Assembly: GCA_916613615.1 (NCBI GenBank)
Contig: OU744736.1
Coordinates: 16,813,724-16,877,723 of the forward strand
Source: Steromphala cineraria
Taxonomy: Eukaryota > Mollusca > Gastropoda > Trochida > Trochidae
Length of the DNA stretch: 64,000 nucleotides
Reading direction: 5' to 3'
Shown one piece after another: positions 38,380 through 50,625 of this stretch (position 1 is the first letter of the stretch; each line of letters starts with the position of its first letter). Under the pieces are notes generated by a model, which did no database searches, was not told the DNA's origin, and saw nothing but the letters and a program-made list of their open reading frames with translations. The translations under genes and the position numbers were made by a program.

Positions 38380-38741
38380 AAGCCGCTGATGACGTATTAG
38401 GAACAATGTACGAAAGGTATCAGATAACCGCAACTTAACAAAGACCTCTGTGGGAAGATTGGCCAATCAAACTAATCACACCGCTAATTCATTCGTACAA
38501 TGGCGCATTACAACGTTGGACCGAGAAAATCCGAAAGCACACAAGAGATCCATATGGTAGATGGACTCCAAACAGAAAACAAAGACAATGCAACTATCAC
38601 GTTGTTGACAAGCTGCTCATCCACATATTTACGACGTTGATGACAATTACCCAGACTGCCAATTCAAGGTCAGCCAATCACAGGCTTAGAAATTCAGAGC
38701 TGACCAAACTATCACCAATGTGCGAGTTTGTATTTACAAGG
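38380..38741 (+). promoter_or_regulatory. CpG/CCAAT-rich patch ending at a plus-strand splice donor
   Basis: CpG-enriched sequence with several CCAAT-type boxes (GGCCAATCAAA near 38461, AGCCAATCACAG near 38670) and a CRE-like TGACGTAT near 38389. It ends at a strong plus-strand donor, ACAAGG|GTAAGAA, after 38741. A minimal start ATGTGCGAG...ACAAGG is open into that donor. This could be the first exon of a short plus-strand (antisense) transcript or an internal promoter of the minus-strand gene. No coding evidence beyond eight codons. Confidence 0.25.
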
Positions 38742-39173
38742 GTAAGAATGTCTTAACGTTTCTTTTGCTCGTGATTTTAAGGACTTTTAGTCGGAAACAA
38801 TTCGGCCACTTTAAATCCAGCTAATCTTCAAAGGATTCTCTTTAGGTTGGACATTGTCTCTTGCTCTACAATGAAGGAGATGAAAACAGAAATGTCTTCT
38901 TTTCAGTTTATATTTTGAAAAATGAAATAAAAATTTTAACATTTTAAATGTAACCTTATCAAATGTTTCACTATGAAAGATTTGTGATACAGTTTGAAAA
39001 AGAAATAGGTATTGAAAATGATGATTGAATGTTTGATCTCATTGATACAATTTCTAATTTCTAGGGAACAAAACAAAACTGATTATAAGTTCTTTTACTA
39101 ACTGTAAATTTGTCATCAAGGATATGTTACATAAATCCAGGTTTAATAGTAAAATTGAAATAGTAAAATAAAA

Positions 39174-39510
39174 TTAATAAAGGAACAATTCAATCATTTT
39201 GAAGCAAATGTCTGTTTGGTTCAATACAATAATGCAGAGGAATATATCAAGCAGAGTTCTGAGAACGACACAAGAACCTGTGTCGAAACGACGCATAAAA
39301 TGAACAAAGAAGTTATCATCCATATATTCCTCCATTGTCATTCCAACTTCTAAAATGCCTCTCAAAGAAGTTGGTGGAATAGGGTATGTGGTGAGATGAC
39401 AAATTGCCTTGATGACAATCAAAATTGAGGATCTACAACAAATAGTTTTATACTCAGTCTGATGAAGGGCCTAACCCCCGAAACCTGTAACTGCAAAATT
39501 CAGCCCCTCC
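39174..39510. mobile_element. Penelope-like/retrozyme-type repeat fragments with hammerhead-like cores
   Basis: Two cores on the plus strand. One is CTGAGAA (39259-39265), a 6-bp stem GACACA/TGTGTC (39267-39272 with 39279-39284), then GAAACG. The other is CTGATGA (39459-39465), a GGG...CCC hairpin, then GAAA (39480-39483). The flank GAAGTTATCATCCATATATTC followed by CTTCTAAAATGCCTCTCAAA also occurs, inverted, near 49970-50100, so this is a dispersed family. Confidence 0.45.
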
Positions 39511-40299
39511 TGTTCCTTCGGCGGCTGACTTCATGGGTTGATGATGGTTATCCTCCTCTTTCTTTAATTACTACCAACCTTAGTTGGTCCTGTCTCTGCA
39601 TCCTTAAGTGGTTCCTCATGCTGTCATCCCTACCAGAACTTTTTTAGACAGGACGTCAAGAGCCTCATAAAACATCGTCAACATAAAGGTTTTTATAGGC
39701 ATTGATTTAGAACCTAATAGCTAGAATTTAGGAATCCCAAAATTCTTAATTTCAAATTTTCACTTCGACTACCCAAATCCGACCTATCTGAGATAAGTTT
39801 GGCAACTAGACTTAATAGCTTTATAAAATATTGTTTCTTTGATGGAAATCCTCTACAAAATTAAAACCTTTCTAAGATAATTTTGGCATCTAGAGTTAAT
39901 AGCTTTATTCAATAGAGGATGATATTAAAGAACCAAAACTTTTGAGGTAATTCATGTATTTGTTCTTCTGATTTCAAACCATGTTATATTTTTTAACAAA
40001 CAATTTAGAGAATGTAGGAGCCATGTGCCCTTTTTAGCAGCTTAGATGAAAACTTGACCCATCAAAAGTTTGATATTTTCTCTTGATATACGGGTTATTG
40101 CCTATTTATATTACCGGTAAGAAAGTGCCTGAAAATGTCCCATTAATTGTCCGAAATCCCTGAACATCTCTCCTTGGATATAAACCAGGTATCTCCTATT
40201 ATTGCACCATGCTTCACAAACATTTTGTCCAGAAAAGCTGGTTGCTATAGAGATATAAATAATGAGAAAGAAAAGTTCTTCAAACATAATATTTCTTAA

Positions 40300-40400
40300 G
40301 GGGACAGTAACATGTTTTAGGGGAAACATAATGTGATGTCAGGAAAATTTAAATAAATGGACTTCATGTGAATCTTTATGATTTGTTCTCTGACTATAAA
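40300..40400. mobile_element. Left-end fragment of piggyBac-like MITE (family X)
   Basis: TTAA (40296-40299) then GGGGACAGTAACATG, later AATGTGATGTCAGGAAAATT and GATTTGTTCTCTGACTATAA, as in the 14.5-kb element but with an internal deletion and no right end. Confidence 0.6.
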
Positions 40401-41815
40401 AATAGAATAAAAAATAAGATATTGTTGATATGAAAAGAGTTTCAAAAGGTTAATCTGTTTCTTGCAAAAATTTTAATGAAATCTATTGACCAAAGTCCTT
40501 AAGTCGTTGACAAGCTTTCATAAGCAAGCCCATACATTTTGAATACATTTTGAATAATCTACTTAAGCATTACAGACATTTCCTATAAAGACAAGTAGAG
40601 ATCAATTCTACTTAGATCTATCTCATACATTAAGAATAGCGTGATACTGTTAATTCATAATATAATCAATCTATGTTTCATAGGTGAAATCTTTCTACAT
40701 TTCTGTCTTGAATTCTTGAAATAATGACTGATGAAACTCGTACTTTGAAATTGTCACATAAATTGAAAAATTTTCTTACACAAAAATGCTTTTAATCAAA
40801 CTTTTTGTCTGTATTGTGTTTTATGTCAAAAACATTTGCACTTTTAAATGAAGGCTTTTTTTAAAAATCATTGCAGAAAATCTTTCACAGGTGCTTTCAA
40901 AGTGCACTTCTAGATATAATTATTTTGGTTCAAGTTTATTTAAAAGTATTTTTTACAAATGACTTCCTTTGTTAGGGTTTAGGCGAACTGGCTAAAGGAA
41001 CAGAAGTGCCTAATCTATATATTGAACAATTTATTTTTAAGTTCTAAACAAAGCGTGCTGAACTAAATTCAAACAAACAGAAATTCACAAGTGAAGACAA
41101 AGCACTTTTTCATCTGTCTGTTTAATTGCAAAAATAGAAAAGGTAAAATCTATGCATGAAGTTTAAAGCCAGTTTGGTGCAATCCTAAAATATATTGAAG
41201 ATATTTTCTAACGCAAAAGGGATAAACCGGATTTGTTTTTGCACTAGCCTTTGCCAATGACAGCACCAAAATATTATTTTAGATAATTATGTATTGCACT
41301 ATTTATGGTTTGCAAGATGGCTAAGATTAACAAGATATCACACTGCAAAGCATATGCCTAATTTTGAAGTAGCCTTTTTAATAGAACTATAATAACACTG
41401 TGATGCTCTGGTTTTAATGAGATAAGAAATTGTCTGTCTCATTAGAATACAAAATCTCATCTTCTAATAAGGCAACAATGGTATCATTTAAGATATTTAA
41501 TACCAATATATGAATAAGCTCTATCAATACCAACAATATACCAGCTGTAGAGAGGATCGCCAATCGAAGTGGTCAATGAGAGTTTATGACGACCTTTTCA
41601 ACACTTTCACTTATTAATCAATGCAAAACCATTAAGAGCATTTTACAGGAACCTCAAACAACTATCTTGCATATTCTAGATGTTGAACATAATTACAATA
41701 GACGAAACTTCCTTCCATGACCGTTTACCATTTTATCCTGCAAACCTTCCATTTAAAGAAACCACTGTCATCAATTTGCATATTTTCGTCATGATAAAAA
41801 TATAAGTTATCTTAC

Positions 41816-42014
41816 CATAAGGGGGATAACGCTTGTTATTCGGCAGTCCTTTGAGCCAATGGAGAACCAAGTTCAGCGTATTTTCATCTTGAAGAGATGC
41901 TTTTCCTTCCCGCATGTCTTGTGAAAGTTGCGCCAGCTGAATATATCGAGCGGCAATCTCTTGCTCTCGGGTCGTTCCCCATTTCCTTTCTTCAGAAGAA
42001 ACTGCTCGCACCAT
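41816..42014 (-). CDS. Alternative first coding exon (42-kb N-terminus), 66 codons
   Basis: The ATG is in near-ideal context (ACA ATG G) and is followed by 66 codons plus one base to a strong donor TATG|GTAAGAT. The reading frame hits a stop only well inside the intron. The peptide starts MVRAVSSEERKWGTTREQEI, continues with a charged, probably helical stretch (AARYIQLAQLSQDMREGK), then DENTLNLVLHWLKGLPNNKR and YPPYG at the junction. Base composition is clearly coding-like against the intron. Joined to the 57-bp exon it reads PPY-G-FIQKHG. A CpG- and CCAAT-containing region lies 0.8-1.2 kb upstream. I do not recognise the sequence; the helical N-terminus with WLKGLP may be a small protein-interaction domain, but that is inference. 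This is the best supported of the alternative starts. Confidence 0.7.
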
Positions 42015-42839
42015 TGTGATTTAGAAAATGATTCTCTCAAACCTCAAAATCTGGGACGATTATTTCTCCAACTGTTCAAAGGTGGTGTGGAGAATTAACT
42101 GAAGACACTCTTGGCATTGGGACAAGCCCAACGAGTGACTGAATGCAAAGTCGAAGGTCAAATGATTTTTGTCTTTACAAAAGCTGAAAATAGCTTAACA
42201 TAAAAATCTTCAAATCTCTCAGCGGAATCATTCCCATAGGATGATAACACTAGGGCGACAAGGTCAAAGCAGACGCGGACAAAAATCCTATCAAAGCAAG
42301 TCTGCTCTATGATGGATTTCAGAAAATGTTTGATTGTCCAGGTACGGATTAGCTTTGATAGACTCACACCTGTTGCAAGAATGTCTTTGAAACTCAGGAT
42401 AAAGTTTTAAATTTTTAACTCTTAGTTAGGTGTTTCTTTTCCAAAGAAAGAAAGTATGTCCAGAAAAGCGTTCAGCACATAAGATTCATTAGGCAGAATT
42501 GGACAGAATGTCTTCCAGAATCAGTTCATCAAAATGAATAATCAATACCAATGTCAATCGTTTCACAAAAACTTCTTGGCATACGAAAAAACACCAATAT
42601 CTAAAGTCAAAGATATGAAAAGCTTTGATAAAGTCAAGAATTGTCACATGTCTTTCATCAAATTTCACTTTTATACAAATTCAGATGGCAAAATCCACAA
42701 AGGTTCACAATCTCCAAAAGGTATATCTTCAATTAGCAAGAAACTTGATTGCAACAAAGTCAAAATTGAGAGGTCAAGCAGCAGATGAGATGGAGTGAGG
42801 AGCAGAAGTCAGGAGTTGGAGTCAAGAGCAGACGTCAAG

Positions 42840-43235
42840 AAAGGCAACATTCCCCAGTGACTGCACTCCTGGTTCCACGGCGGATGTTGGAGAAGAAATG
42901 ATTGCAAATCAAGAGCAAGGCAGGTTTTGTCAAAACACGACCAAGTTGATCAATCACAACCAGCTTCAATGTAAACACAAGAGACCACAAGTCTGCAAAC
43001 AGCGTCTGCAGCGGCGAGCGACAATATCGAGAGAGCTCTCGGTGAGCGATGTGAAGCCTCGTCTAACCAATCACTCGCCTAGGGACAAGTACATACCCCA
43101 CACCTCCAGAGTTGGCAAAACAAGTTTAAGGAAAAGCTTAATTAGTTTAATTTTTGTCCACGTGCCGAAGTCACTCCGACTAGAGCATGTAGTTGGGACG
43201 TCGTTGTGTATTTAACGGATTACAATTTGGTGTTC
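42840..43235 (-). promoter_or_regulatory. CpG/CCAAT-rich candidate promoter and 5' region for the 42-kb first exon
   Basis: A rise in G+C with clustered CpG (for example AGCGGCGAGCGAC near 43010) contains an inverted CCAAT box (ATTGGTTAGAC on the minus strand, near 43060-43070) and sits about 0.9 kb upstream of the 42014 ATG. No TATA box is evident. The intervening 42015-42840 would be untranslated leader or a 5' intron. Assignment is by position and composition only. Confidence 0.35.
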
Positions 43236-44110
43236 TTGTGTTTTAACGTTGGCTTCTGACTGGCTCGGCGGCTGGTCTGTAATATCATGGACTTTTGCTG
43301 TTTTCTTTAAAGAACCGCGTCAAATTCCAAAGTAAACAGGTTGCACAACATTGCTAAAACATGTCTTGGAGGAGTTATAACTTTAAGATTTAAATCTTTT
43401 CTTGAAGTCTCTTGCGTATTTAACAACAAACATTCACTTATGTAAATCTTTTGGAAATTGAATTTATAAATATGATTCTTTGTCAAGCATTGATGTCCTA
43501 TCATCTGAGAACATTTCATATTTATCTGGAATATAATTCTTGGGTATTTACCAACTATTCACGAAATCTTGTTAGAAGTTTAAAAGGCTTAATATGTTGA
43601 CTACATATTTCATATATAGAGGCTTTTCACATCATAAAGTATGCATGCTTCACAACTTCCACTTTGAAATTTGTTCTCAAAACTAATTTAGTCTTAGAAA
43701 GGGAAAGTCATTTGAACTATTTAAAATGGATATAGCTATATTTAAATGGAATTTCTCTCTTTGAACTATGATTGAAGAAGATTTTTCAAATGTGCTCTAA
43801 ACTTTAAAAATAAATTTTCTATTTTTCATTTCCATTTCTAAGTTAGTTCAACATTGCAGAAACCAAACTTAACAGCACTTTCTTTTTTGTGTATTTATGA
43901 TTTGAATGGGTGCAACAAAACATAATTAGAAAAGCATTTGTAATAGTATCATAATGAGATGTATTGTTAAGTGCATGGATATACTATTCAATTCATGTTA
44001 TTAAAAGGGAAAAGCCCTCGGGGAAAAAATATTCAACTTTATATTCACAGAAACACGAAGCGGGGACTGTCAAGGTCTCGCAATATCCTTTGATTTTAAG
44101 AAATAATGTA

Positions 44111-44268
44111 CAGTAGAACATGGATATAACAAACTCCAAGGGACCAAAGAATTAAGTCCGCTATATCCTGTGTTTGCTATACGCATATAATTTGATGATA
44201 TTATATAGGGACGGGACTTGAAAATTTGTTCACTATATCTGATTGTTTGCTATATCCGTGTTCTACTG
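44111..44268. mobile_element. pogo-like MITE, copy 3 (slightly shorter)
   Basis: Same termini (CAGTAGAACATGGATATAAC ... GTGTTCTACTG) with TA flanks; about 158 bp because of a small internal deletion. Confidence 0.82.
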
Positions 44269-44663
44269 TACATAACATAAATATGATAAAATCTTTATAC
44301 TATTGAGAAAGAGTTTGAAATCAGAAAACACTTGATTCAGATTAGGATTTCATAAACATAGCTAAACATTGTAAATCTGATACACAACATAAAATCAATA
44401 GCCATATTTCCTCAAATCATCTATAAATCAAAAGATGGGTGTCTGACAAAAGATGGGTGTCATTACTATCCATTCTTATCCAAAGAGATATTAAAGAATT
44501 TAAAGACCTTGTATTTGATGTATGCACATCATCTTTTTAAATAACTTTTATCATATGTTGTATTTGAGAGGGTTTATATAAAGAAGATATTGATGATCAA
44601 CTTCTATATTGAAGAAAGTAGCACATTTCTGAATAAGAATCTATACCAAGACATCACTACTTT

Positions 44664-44730
44664 CTCACGCCGCTAATGGCTAAAATATTGCCCAAGAGGT
44701 GTTAAACAATAACTCACTCACTCGCTACTT
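44664..44730. mobile_element. Second fragment of the 'gagtgagtt' SINE-like repeat
   Basis: The reverse strand reads GAGTGAGTGAGTTATTGTTT followed by GGCAATATTTTAGCCATTAG, matching 19015-19090. Confidence 0.55.
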
Positions 44731-45369
44731 TCTACAATGAAGAAGTTGATCAACCACAAAACTCCTTTACATTTACATTTGGTTTTAATTAATATTACGG
44801 CAACATTTTGAAGCATGTTAATGAGAGAGATGTTGAGGAACATTCCTGTGAGTTTGGTTTGATTGACACGTAAACAGAAACTAAGCCATGACTAATCTTG
44901 TTTCAACTCCTACATGCTTTTCCTTTGTCCCTAATGCATTGTAATGGCTTGAAACAATGTCAGCTCTTTCAACCAAGGCCAGTAGTTAAACATTTGACTG
45001 TCTGACATTCATTGCATTTCAATTAAAACAAAAGGTATACGCAGGACCCTGGCCATTTACGTAAAATTAGTTTCATCTTTACTAATTCCTATCTATGACA
45101 CAACCAATTTACCAATTATTTGAATCTTTCAAATTCCTCTAGAAAGTTCTTAAATTTACATGAGATGAAAACAATATAAGACTACCATTTAATCAAGGTA
45201 CTCAAAATCTTCCTTAAATATGCTGTTCAGTCAAACATAGGTGACAATTAACAATTGCCAGGACAAAAAAGCAGAGTTTGAATAATAGTTCCAGGTTTCT
45301 GTTCATAAAATCTTACTCTGTGCAGATATTTTACAAACAATGTAAAAAGCAATTGACAAAAATAATTAC

Positions 45370-45493
45370 CTTGCGGTTTCCCATGTGCCTCATGTATCCA
45401 TAATGGTTTGCTCTCATAAGCAAAACTAAATGATCTCAATTTCTTTTTGATGTCCCGAAAACTTGGTGTTCGACTTTTTTTGGTCTCAACCAT
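45370..45493 (-). CDS. Alternative first coding exon (45-kb N-terminus), 41 codons
   Basis: A start in strong context (AAAAAATGG) opens 41 codons plus one base to donor CAAG|GTAATT, phase 1. The peptide begins MVETKKSRTPSFRDIKKKLR, is basic and serine-rich, and continues SFSFAYESKPLWIHEAHGKPQ. The RTPSF and RSFS segments look like kinase target motifs. Splicing to the 57-bp exon gives KPQ-G-FIQKHG in frame, the same junction residue (Gly) as with the 42-kb exon. The sequence 5' of the ATG is AT-rich and I cannot place a promoter. This is a separate N-terminus rather than an exon upstream of the 42-kb one, because it has its own ATG and the 42-kb exon has no convincing acceptor. Confidence 0.58.
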
Positions 45494-45911
45494 TTTTTAA
45501 AATTTTCTTTTTAAGTTATGCAATTTGTTTCTTTGTATGTCAATCAAACTAAGCTCTGATGATCATATTATCGTCATGAGCATTGAAAACATGAAGTGAT
45601 AAATAAAAGATGAATATTCACTGTCCAAAGGTACAGTAGCAATATTCAAAAGGGAAAACTTTCACCAATTTCTATACTACACAAGTATCCTTTCTGGTCT
45701 GGGTGTCAAGTGATAAACTAATGTCTTCTGCATCTATATCCAAATGATTTCATGCAATAAGCAAGTTTATCCTCTAAGGGCTATTTGGCAGGTCAGAAAG
45801 CTATAATACCTGTTTTTTTACCAGGTAGAACAATGAGCAGGGCGGGGTAGATTGGGGCATTGTGTTAGAACAATGGGTCGGGAGCAAGTCACTCAACAGG
45901 TGAGATCAGGT

Positions 45912-45995
45912 GGACACTCTATTGTTCAACTATTGTTCAACTATTGTTCAACTATTGTTCAACTATTGTTCAACTATTGTCCACCTATTGTTCAA
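45912..45995. repeat. 12-bp minisatellite CTATTGTTCAAC
   Basis: About six consecutive units, the last ones slightly altered (TATTGTCCACC). Confidence 0.9.
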
Positions 45996-47642
45996 CCTGT
46001 TTGCTGTCATTAACAACATCAAGACCTACATTGGGCAGTGGGTGATATCAGGTCAATCAACATGAAAATTTTTTTAAAAACTTATTTATTTTTTCGGTAA
46101 CAGATAAATGATTAGTTTTTACTTATCTTGGTCACAGGTGATTGGTGGCTATTAATTTATTTCTTGGTTTTAATTTTGTCTAAAAATAATATTGTAGAAA
46201 TAACGTTTTCAGAGATTGAAATAAGGTCAATATACATTAAATATCAAAATTCATTGGCAAACCAAAACATGAATTTGTTTGCTGTCATGAATATTGTCTA
46301 TTACAATAATTATGATTTCAACAAGAGACATCCGAAGGAGACATGTCCAGGACATCTATCTTACGTAATTAATTAATTATCTAAGATTTACAAGAGGACT
46401 TAGTAATCTATCAAAATTCTCAGTTCTGTTTCCATGGATCCGCCAAAGATAAAAGCATCAGAGGGAGCAGAAAGTCCCTTAAGTCACACCTATCTATAAT
46501 TATAGATATGCTGATTGATACAAATACCAACCAAGATTTTAGTCTTCCGTAATATTTTGGGGGTTATGCTCTGGAAACGAAATGGTTACAGACAGGTCAA
46601 TGACTATTTCACATTGTATATGGTTTGGATAAAAATCTGCTTTGTATTTTTCTCCATATGGTTAATTTAATTCAATTATCATAAAGATGTATACATTTTT
46701 TAGTATTGCTTTGTAAATTGAGATATGGTGTTATTAATATATATATTGATTAATACCACTAGATTAAGTCAGATTTATATTTTGTATCAGGCATTGCAAT
46801 GAAAATATTGTTTTTGGCATAAATAAATGAACTATGTATTTGTTTAAATAATAGTATTTGCAAAATATTACCATTCCCTGTATTATCATTGTAATATATA
46901 TAACAGTAAAACTAGGCAAAATCAAAAATATATTGTGTTTCAGGTAACTAAACCAACAATTTATTTCATTACATGTGTTACTGAAAATTATTATCAGGAA
47001 AAATTATGTTGCGACTGTTTGAAATTTTGAAACTTTCCTAAATCAAAAGAAACACATATATCTTAACTATTAAACTACCCATTTACATCATAAAGATCTT
47101 AGTCCGGTACATCGCTCTATGAAAAAATGATTTTTTTAAATTACCAAAAATACATAAAATCTAAACATTTCCCTTCCTACAAACCCTAATTTTTTAATTG
47201 TTTGTGACCTGGAACATCAAATCTATTTGTTTTGACCCAAGGAACCAATTAACTGACAACAAAATGTGCTTAGTCAGAATGTCATTAAATTGCAAATCAG
47301 ACAAGGGACACCTGCAGTTGACCATAATCTCTCGTGTCCACTAATCAACATGAAGTGTGACCAGTCACGATATACCATCAGGAAAATAAAACTAAAGAAA
47401 ATCAGATCAAAAAGTAAACCATCAAATACTTGACGGAAAATATACAGAACAAACCATGACCAGTCACCATTCACTATCAAGAAAATAATACTTATGATTT
47501 TCATTTAAACACAATAATAATCATTCAGAAAACTGTTAATGTTAATCCACTTCTTTAATAGCATGAAGTATAACATGTCATGAAACACCATAAAAAAGAA
47601 AACATGGGGTTCTTCCACTTAACGTCAGATCAACAGGTTTTA

Positions 47643-47840
47643 GATGAGGTGAGGTGATATGGGGTTTATCGCCGCTTTCAAGAGTATTTCACTTATATCG
47701 CGGCTGCTAGTATTATGGCATGGAGAAAGCCTGCAACACTATCGTGGCTATGTATTGCGGTGAAACCTGCGAGCATTGGCTGAAACTAGCGACCATGGGT
47801 GGTACTAAGCTGAAATTCAGTTTAGCATCCTCACATCCCC
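47643..47840 (-). mobile_element. 5'-truncated SINE of the 18.2-kb family
   Basis: GAGGTGAGGTGATATGGGG through AGCATTGGCTGAAACTAGCG and CCATGGGTGGTACTAAGC match the 18.2-kb copy, but the tRNA head is missing. The truncated end abuts a piggyBac-like MITE terminus at 47841. Confidence 0.82.
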
Positions 47841-47862
47841 CTAAAAACGTGCTACTGCCCCT
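47841..47862. mobile_element. Right-terminus fragment of piggyBac-like MITE (family X)
   Basis: AAAAACGTGCTACTGCCCCT next to TTAA (47863-47866), matching the right end of 14548-14892. The left part has been replaced by the SINE fragment. Confidence 0.7.
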
Positions 47863-48299
47863 TTAAGGTAGACATTGTCTTTTTCTAAATTGATAACTCA
47901 ATCTTCTTACAAATTTTTTCTAGAAGTTTGAGTGACATGAAAGAAAACTATTCGTTTTGATAAACAATTTGCATTACCCACTGTCAACTGCATTCACTTT
48001 AAAATTTGAAAAGCAAAATTGTCAAGTATTTGCCTTGATATTTTTTTATATTCACCTAAATATTTCAAACAGCCATTCCAAATGCAGTTATTTTGCCTAA
48101 AGCACCTGTCGACACATACATTCCTACGTATAGAAACATCTATTTGTTCAGAATTTAAAAGTCAAATGAAATGTAGATTCAAATAAGGGAGATAAAACTG
48201 ACATATTGTTTCACTGATGTCTAATTTGCATCGATGTGTATTTATGTGAGTGTGTGTAAATGAGCCTTGTTTTGCCCCATCCCAATATGTCAACAATGT

Positions 48300-49170
48300 T
48301 ACGTCCTCCTCAATTTATACTCGGATGCTGTTGAATCATTCAGGGATGAATTCAATCCATAACTATCAGCAGCTTACGATTTATAAGACCGATAGTAAGC
48401 TTTTTTTTTAATATAGATATTAATTTGACATAGTCAACAATCTGACAATATGCAGCTGTTTATAAAGATTTGGTACAGCACCTTGCTTTATGTCCTGTTA
48501 CTGTTACTTAAGGCTCAATTTGATCTTTAACTATCAGCAGCTCATGATGTAAGTTGGACAGATAGTCAGTTTTATTTTGGGAATGTAGGTATCAATATGA
48601 CATAGTCACTATCTGACAAAATGCAGATATTTGTCAAGCATTTGCTTGTAAAGATTTTGTGCATGCAGGGCCTTGCTTTAAGTCCTGATACTGTTATTTC
48701 AGGTTCAATTTCATCTCTCACTATCAGCAGCTCATGATTTAACTCAGACCGATAGAAAGCCTTTTTTGATATAGATATTAATATGACATAGTGAACAATC
48801 AGACAAAACGCAGGTACTTGTCAAGCATTTGCTTATAAAGATTTTGTGCATGCAGGGCCTTGCTTTATGCATTGTTTTATGTTATTTCAGGTTCAATTCA
48901 ATATATTACTATTAGCAGCTGATTATCTAAGTAAGATAGAAAATCAGTTATATTTTTGGAATATAGATATCAATATGACAAAGTCAACAATCTGACAATA
49001 TGCAGATATTTGTAAAGCAATTGCTTGTATTGATACACCACCTTGCTGTATGTCTCAATGCTGTTAAATGATTTAGTGATGAATTAAATCTATAACGATA
49101 GGCAACTCATGAATAGATATCAATTGACGTAATCAACAATCTAAAAATATCCAATATTCGTCATACATTT
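48300..49170. repeat. Five-unit degenerate tandem repeat, 168-190 bp
   Basis: Each unit holds ACTATCAGCAGCTCATGAT (near 48362, 48530, 48720, 48908, 49096), ATAGATATTAATATGACATA, AACAATCTGACAA and GGCCTTGCTTTA. The inner units are best preserved. Confidence 0.8.
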
Positions 49171-49965
49171 TTGCATTGATATGATACATTATCAGCTATT
49201 GATAAACATGAACTGTATCAAATAAGATAACTTGAATCTTTTTATAACAACAATGGACACTCGCATAACATTTGTATTTATCTATCATTGAAAGCCAAAA
49301 ATCTGTAGAATGCCTATGATATCTATACATGATGACTGTTCAACAAACAAAGTTCATTGAGATATAGTGTATCAGTTGCCATACAGAAACAATATTGTTA
49401 ACTGTCTCTCCATGAAGTAAGTAGAAAATAGATGAAGCAAAAGTTGTCAATCAAGAAAAGCACCATTACACATGATAATTGTTCCAAATTAAGTTTCAAG
49501 AAACTACGCCTGATAGTTTAAGAGTCCAGCCTAACAGTTTTAGAGTTCAGATTCAGAAAAAAACATCCTGCAAGAATGGACAGACTTCAAGGAAGAATGG
49601 GGGTCATTGCTAAATCCAGAGTTTAAAATATAGCCCGTCCGCTAGTCCTTGAACTGGCTACTTTTTGCCAGAACTGGTTACTTTTTGGTAAGGACTGGTA
49701 ACTTATCAAATCTTTTCTTTACTTTCCCTAATTGACCAATTAATTTTCAGGACAGGCTAGGTTTCCAATCTGTTTTATACACTGCTAAATCCCTGAAAAC
49801 TTCGGGAAGGGATAATCAACAATTGTCTCATGACTTCTTATCATATTAACCTTCACATTCAATGCAAAAAGTCAATAATCCAAGTGTTTTTCCTATCTTA
49901 AGAAATCTGTCTTAAATCAGTTTTTAGCATAACACAATCTATTAAAACATAAAAGTAAAAGATCT

Positions 49966-50110
49966 GATATGATGAATTGTTTGAGAGGCATTTTAGAAGT
50001 TGGAGAATCAAGAAGACAAGGAGTTTTATGGATTAACAACTTCTTTATTGTAGAATGTAGCGACGTTTGGTATAGATTCTTATACCGTTTTCAAGCATAT
50101 GGGAATATGG
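49966..50110. mobile_element. Relative of the 39.2-kb repeat, opposite orientation
   Basis: TTGAGAGGCATTTTAGAAGT, AACAACTTCTTTATTGTAGA and GCGACGTTTGGTATAGATTC match the 39.2-kb family inverted. The minus-strand hairpin GGTATA/TATACC replaces GACACA/TGTGTC, keeping the stem by compensatory change. The plus-strand open frame here is a by-product. Confidence 0.5.
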
Positions 50111-50449
50111 GAGTACAGCAATTTACGATGAACTTTCATGATATTTCCCTACTGAGAACTCATAATCAGCAATACAAATCAACATCAACCTTCATCCCCC
50201 ACCCAACTGAAAATTATCAACTAATTTCCCATGCTTCTAGAAAACACTTTTCCTTACATCTTGTAAAACTAGAACTACCCTGACCCATGCTACTGAACTG
50301 ATGTGACACAGCAGGTGCCTCCCTGCCCTCAGGTTAACGAGCAGGGCAGGTGTGCAGGTTGTACAGGTAGCATTCAGGTAAGTCATTCAGGGACACTCAT
50401 TTCCCTTACCTTCTTGGAAAAATAAATTATATATAAAAATTGCTGAATA

Positions 50450-50625
50450 AAATTGGATGGGATGGATGGATGGATGGAAGGAAGCACAGATGGACAGACA
50501 GACGGACGGACTGACAGATGGATGGATGGATGGTATGGTTGGATGGTTGGATGGTTGGATTGATGGATGAATGGATGGATGAATGGATGGATCAATTGGA
50601 TGGATGGATGGATGGAAGTATACAT
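50450..50625. repeat. GGAT/TGGA microsatellite
   Basis: Imperfect TGGA tetranucleotide array with GACAGACGGACGG and TTGGATGG variants. Both strands give repeat-only open frames. Confidence 0.95.

Larger units (their letters stand above)
24383..41815. other. Large intron upstream of the 57-bp exon
   Basis: About 17.4 kb of AT-rich sequence between the 42-kb first exon and the 57-bp exon. Besides the elements listed separately (25.1, 28.9, 29.9, 32.1, 32.9, 34.6-35.0, 35.8-36.4, 37.9, 38.4, 39.2, 40.3 kb) I see no coding exon. Short open frames here lack codon bias or splice context. Confidence 0.5.

Noticed and set aside
39174..39422. 82-codon minus-strand open frame sharing LRGILEVG with the 50-kb frame
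   Set aside because: The shared residues come from repeat DNA, not a protein family I can name.
42898..43215. 105-codon plus-strand open frame
   Set aside because: Falls in the CpG-rich candidate promoter; no recognisable domain and no splice or polyadenylation context.
49969..50283. 104-codon plus-strand open frame
   Set aside because: Its first third is the dispersed 39.2-kb repeat, in a frame not kept in the other copies.
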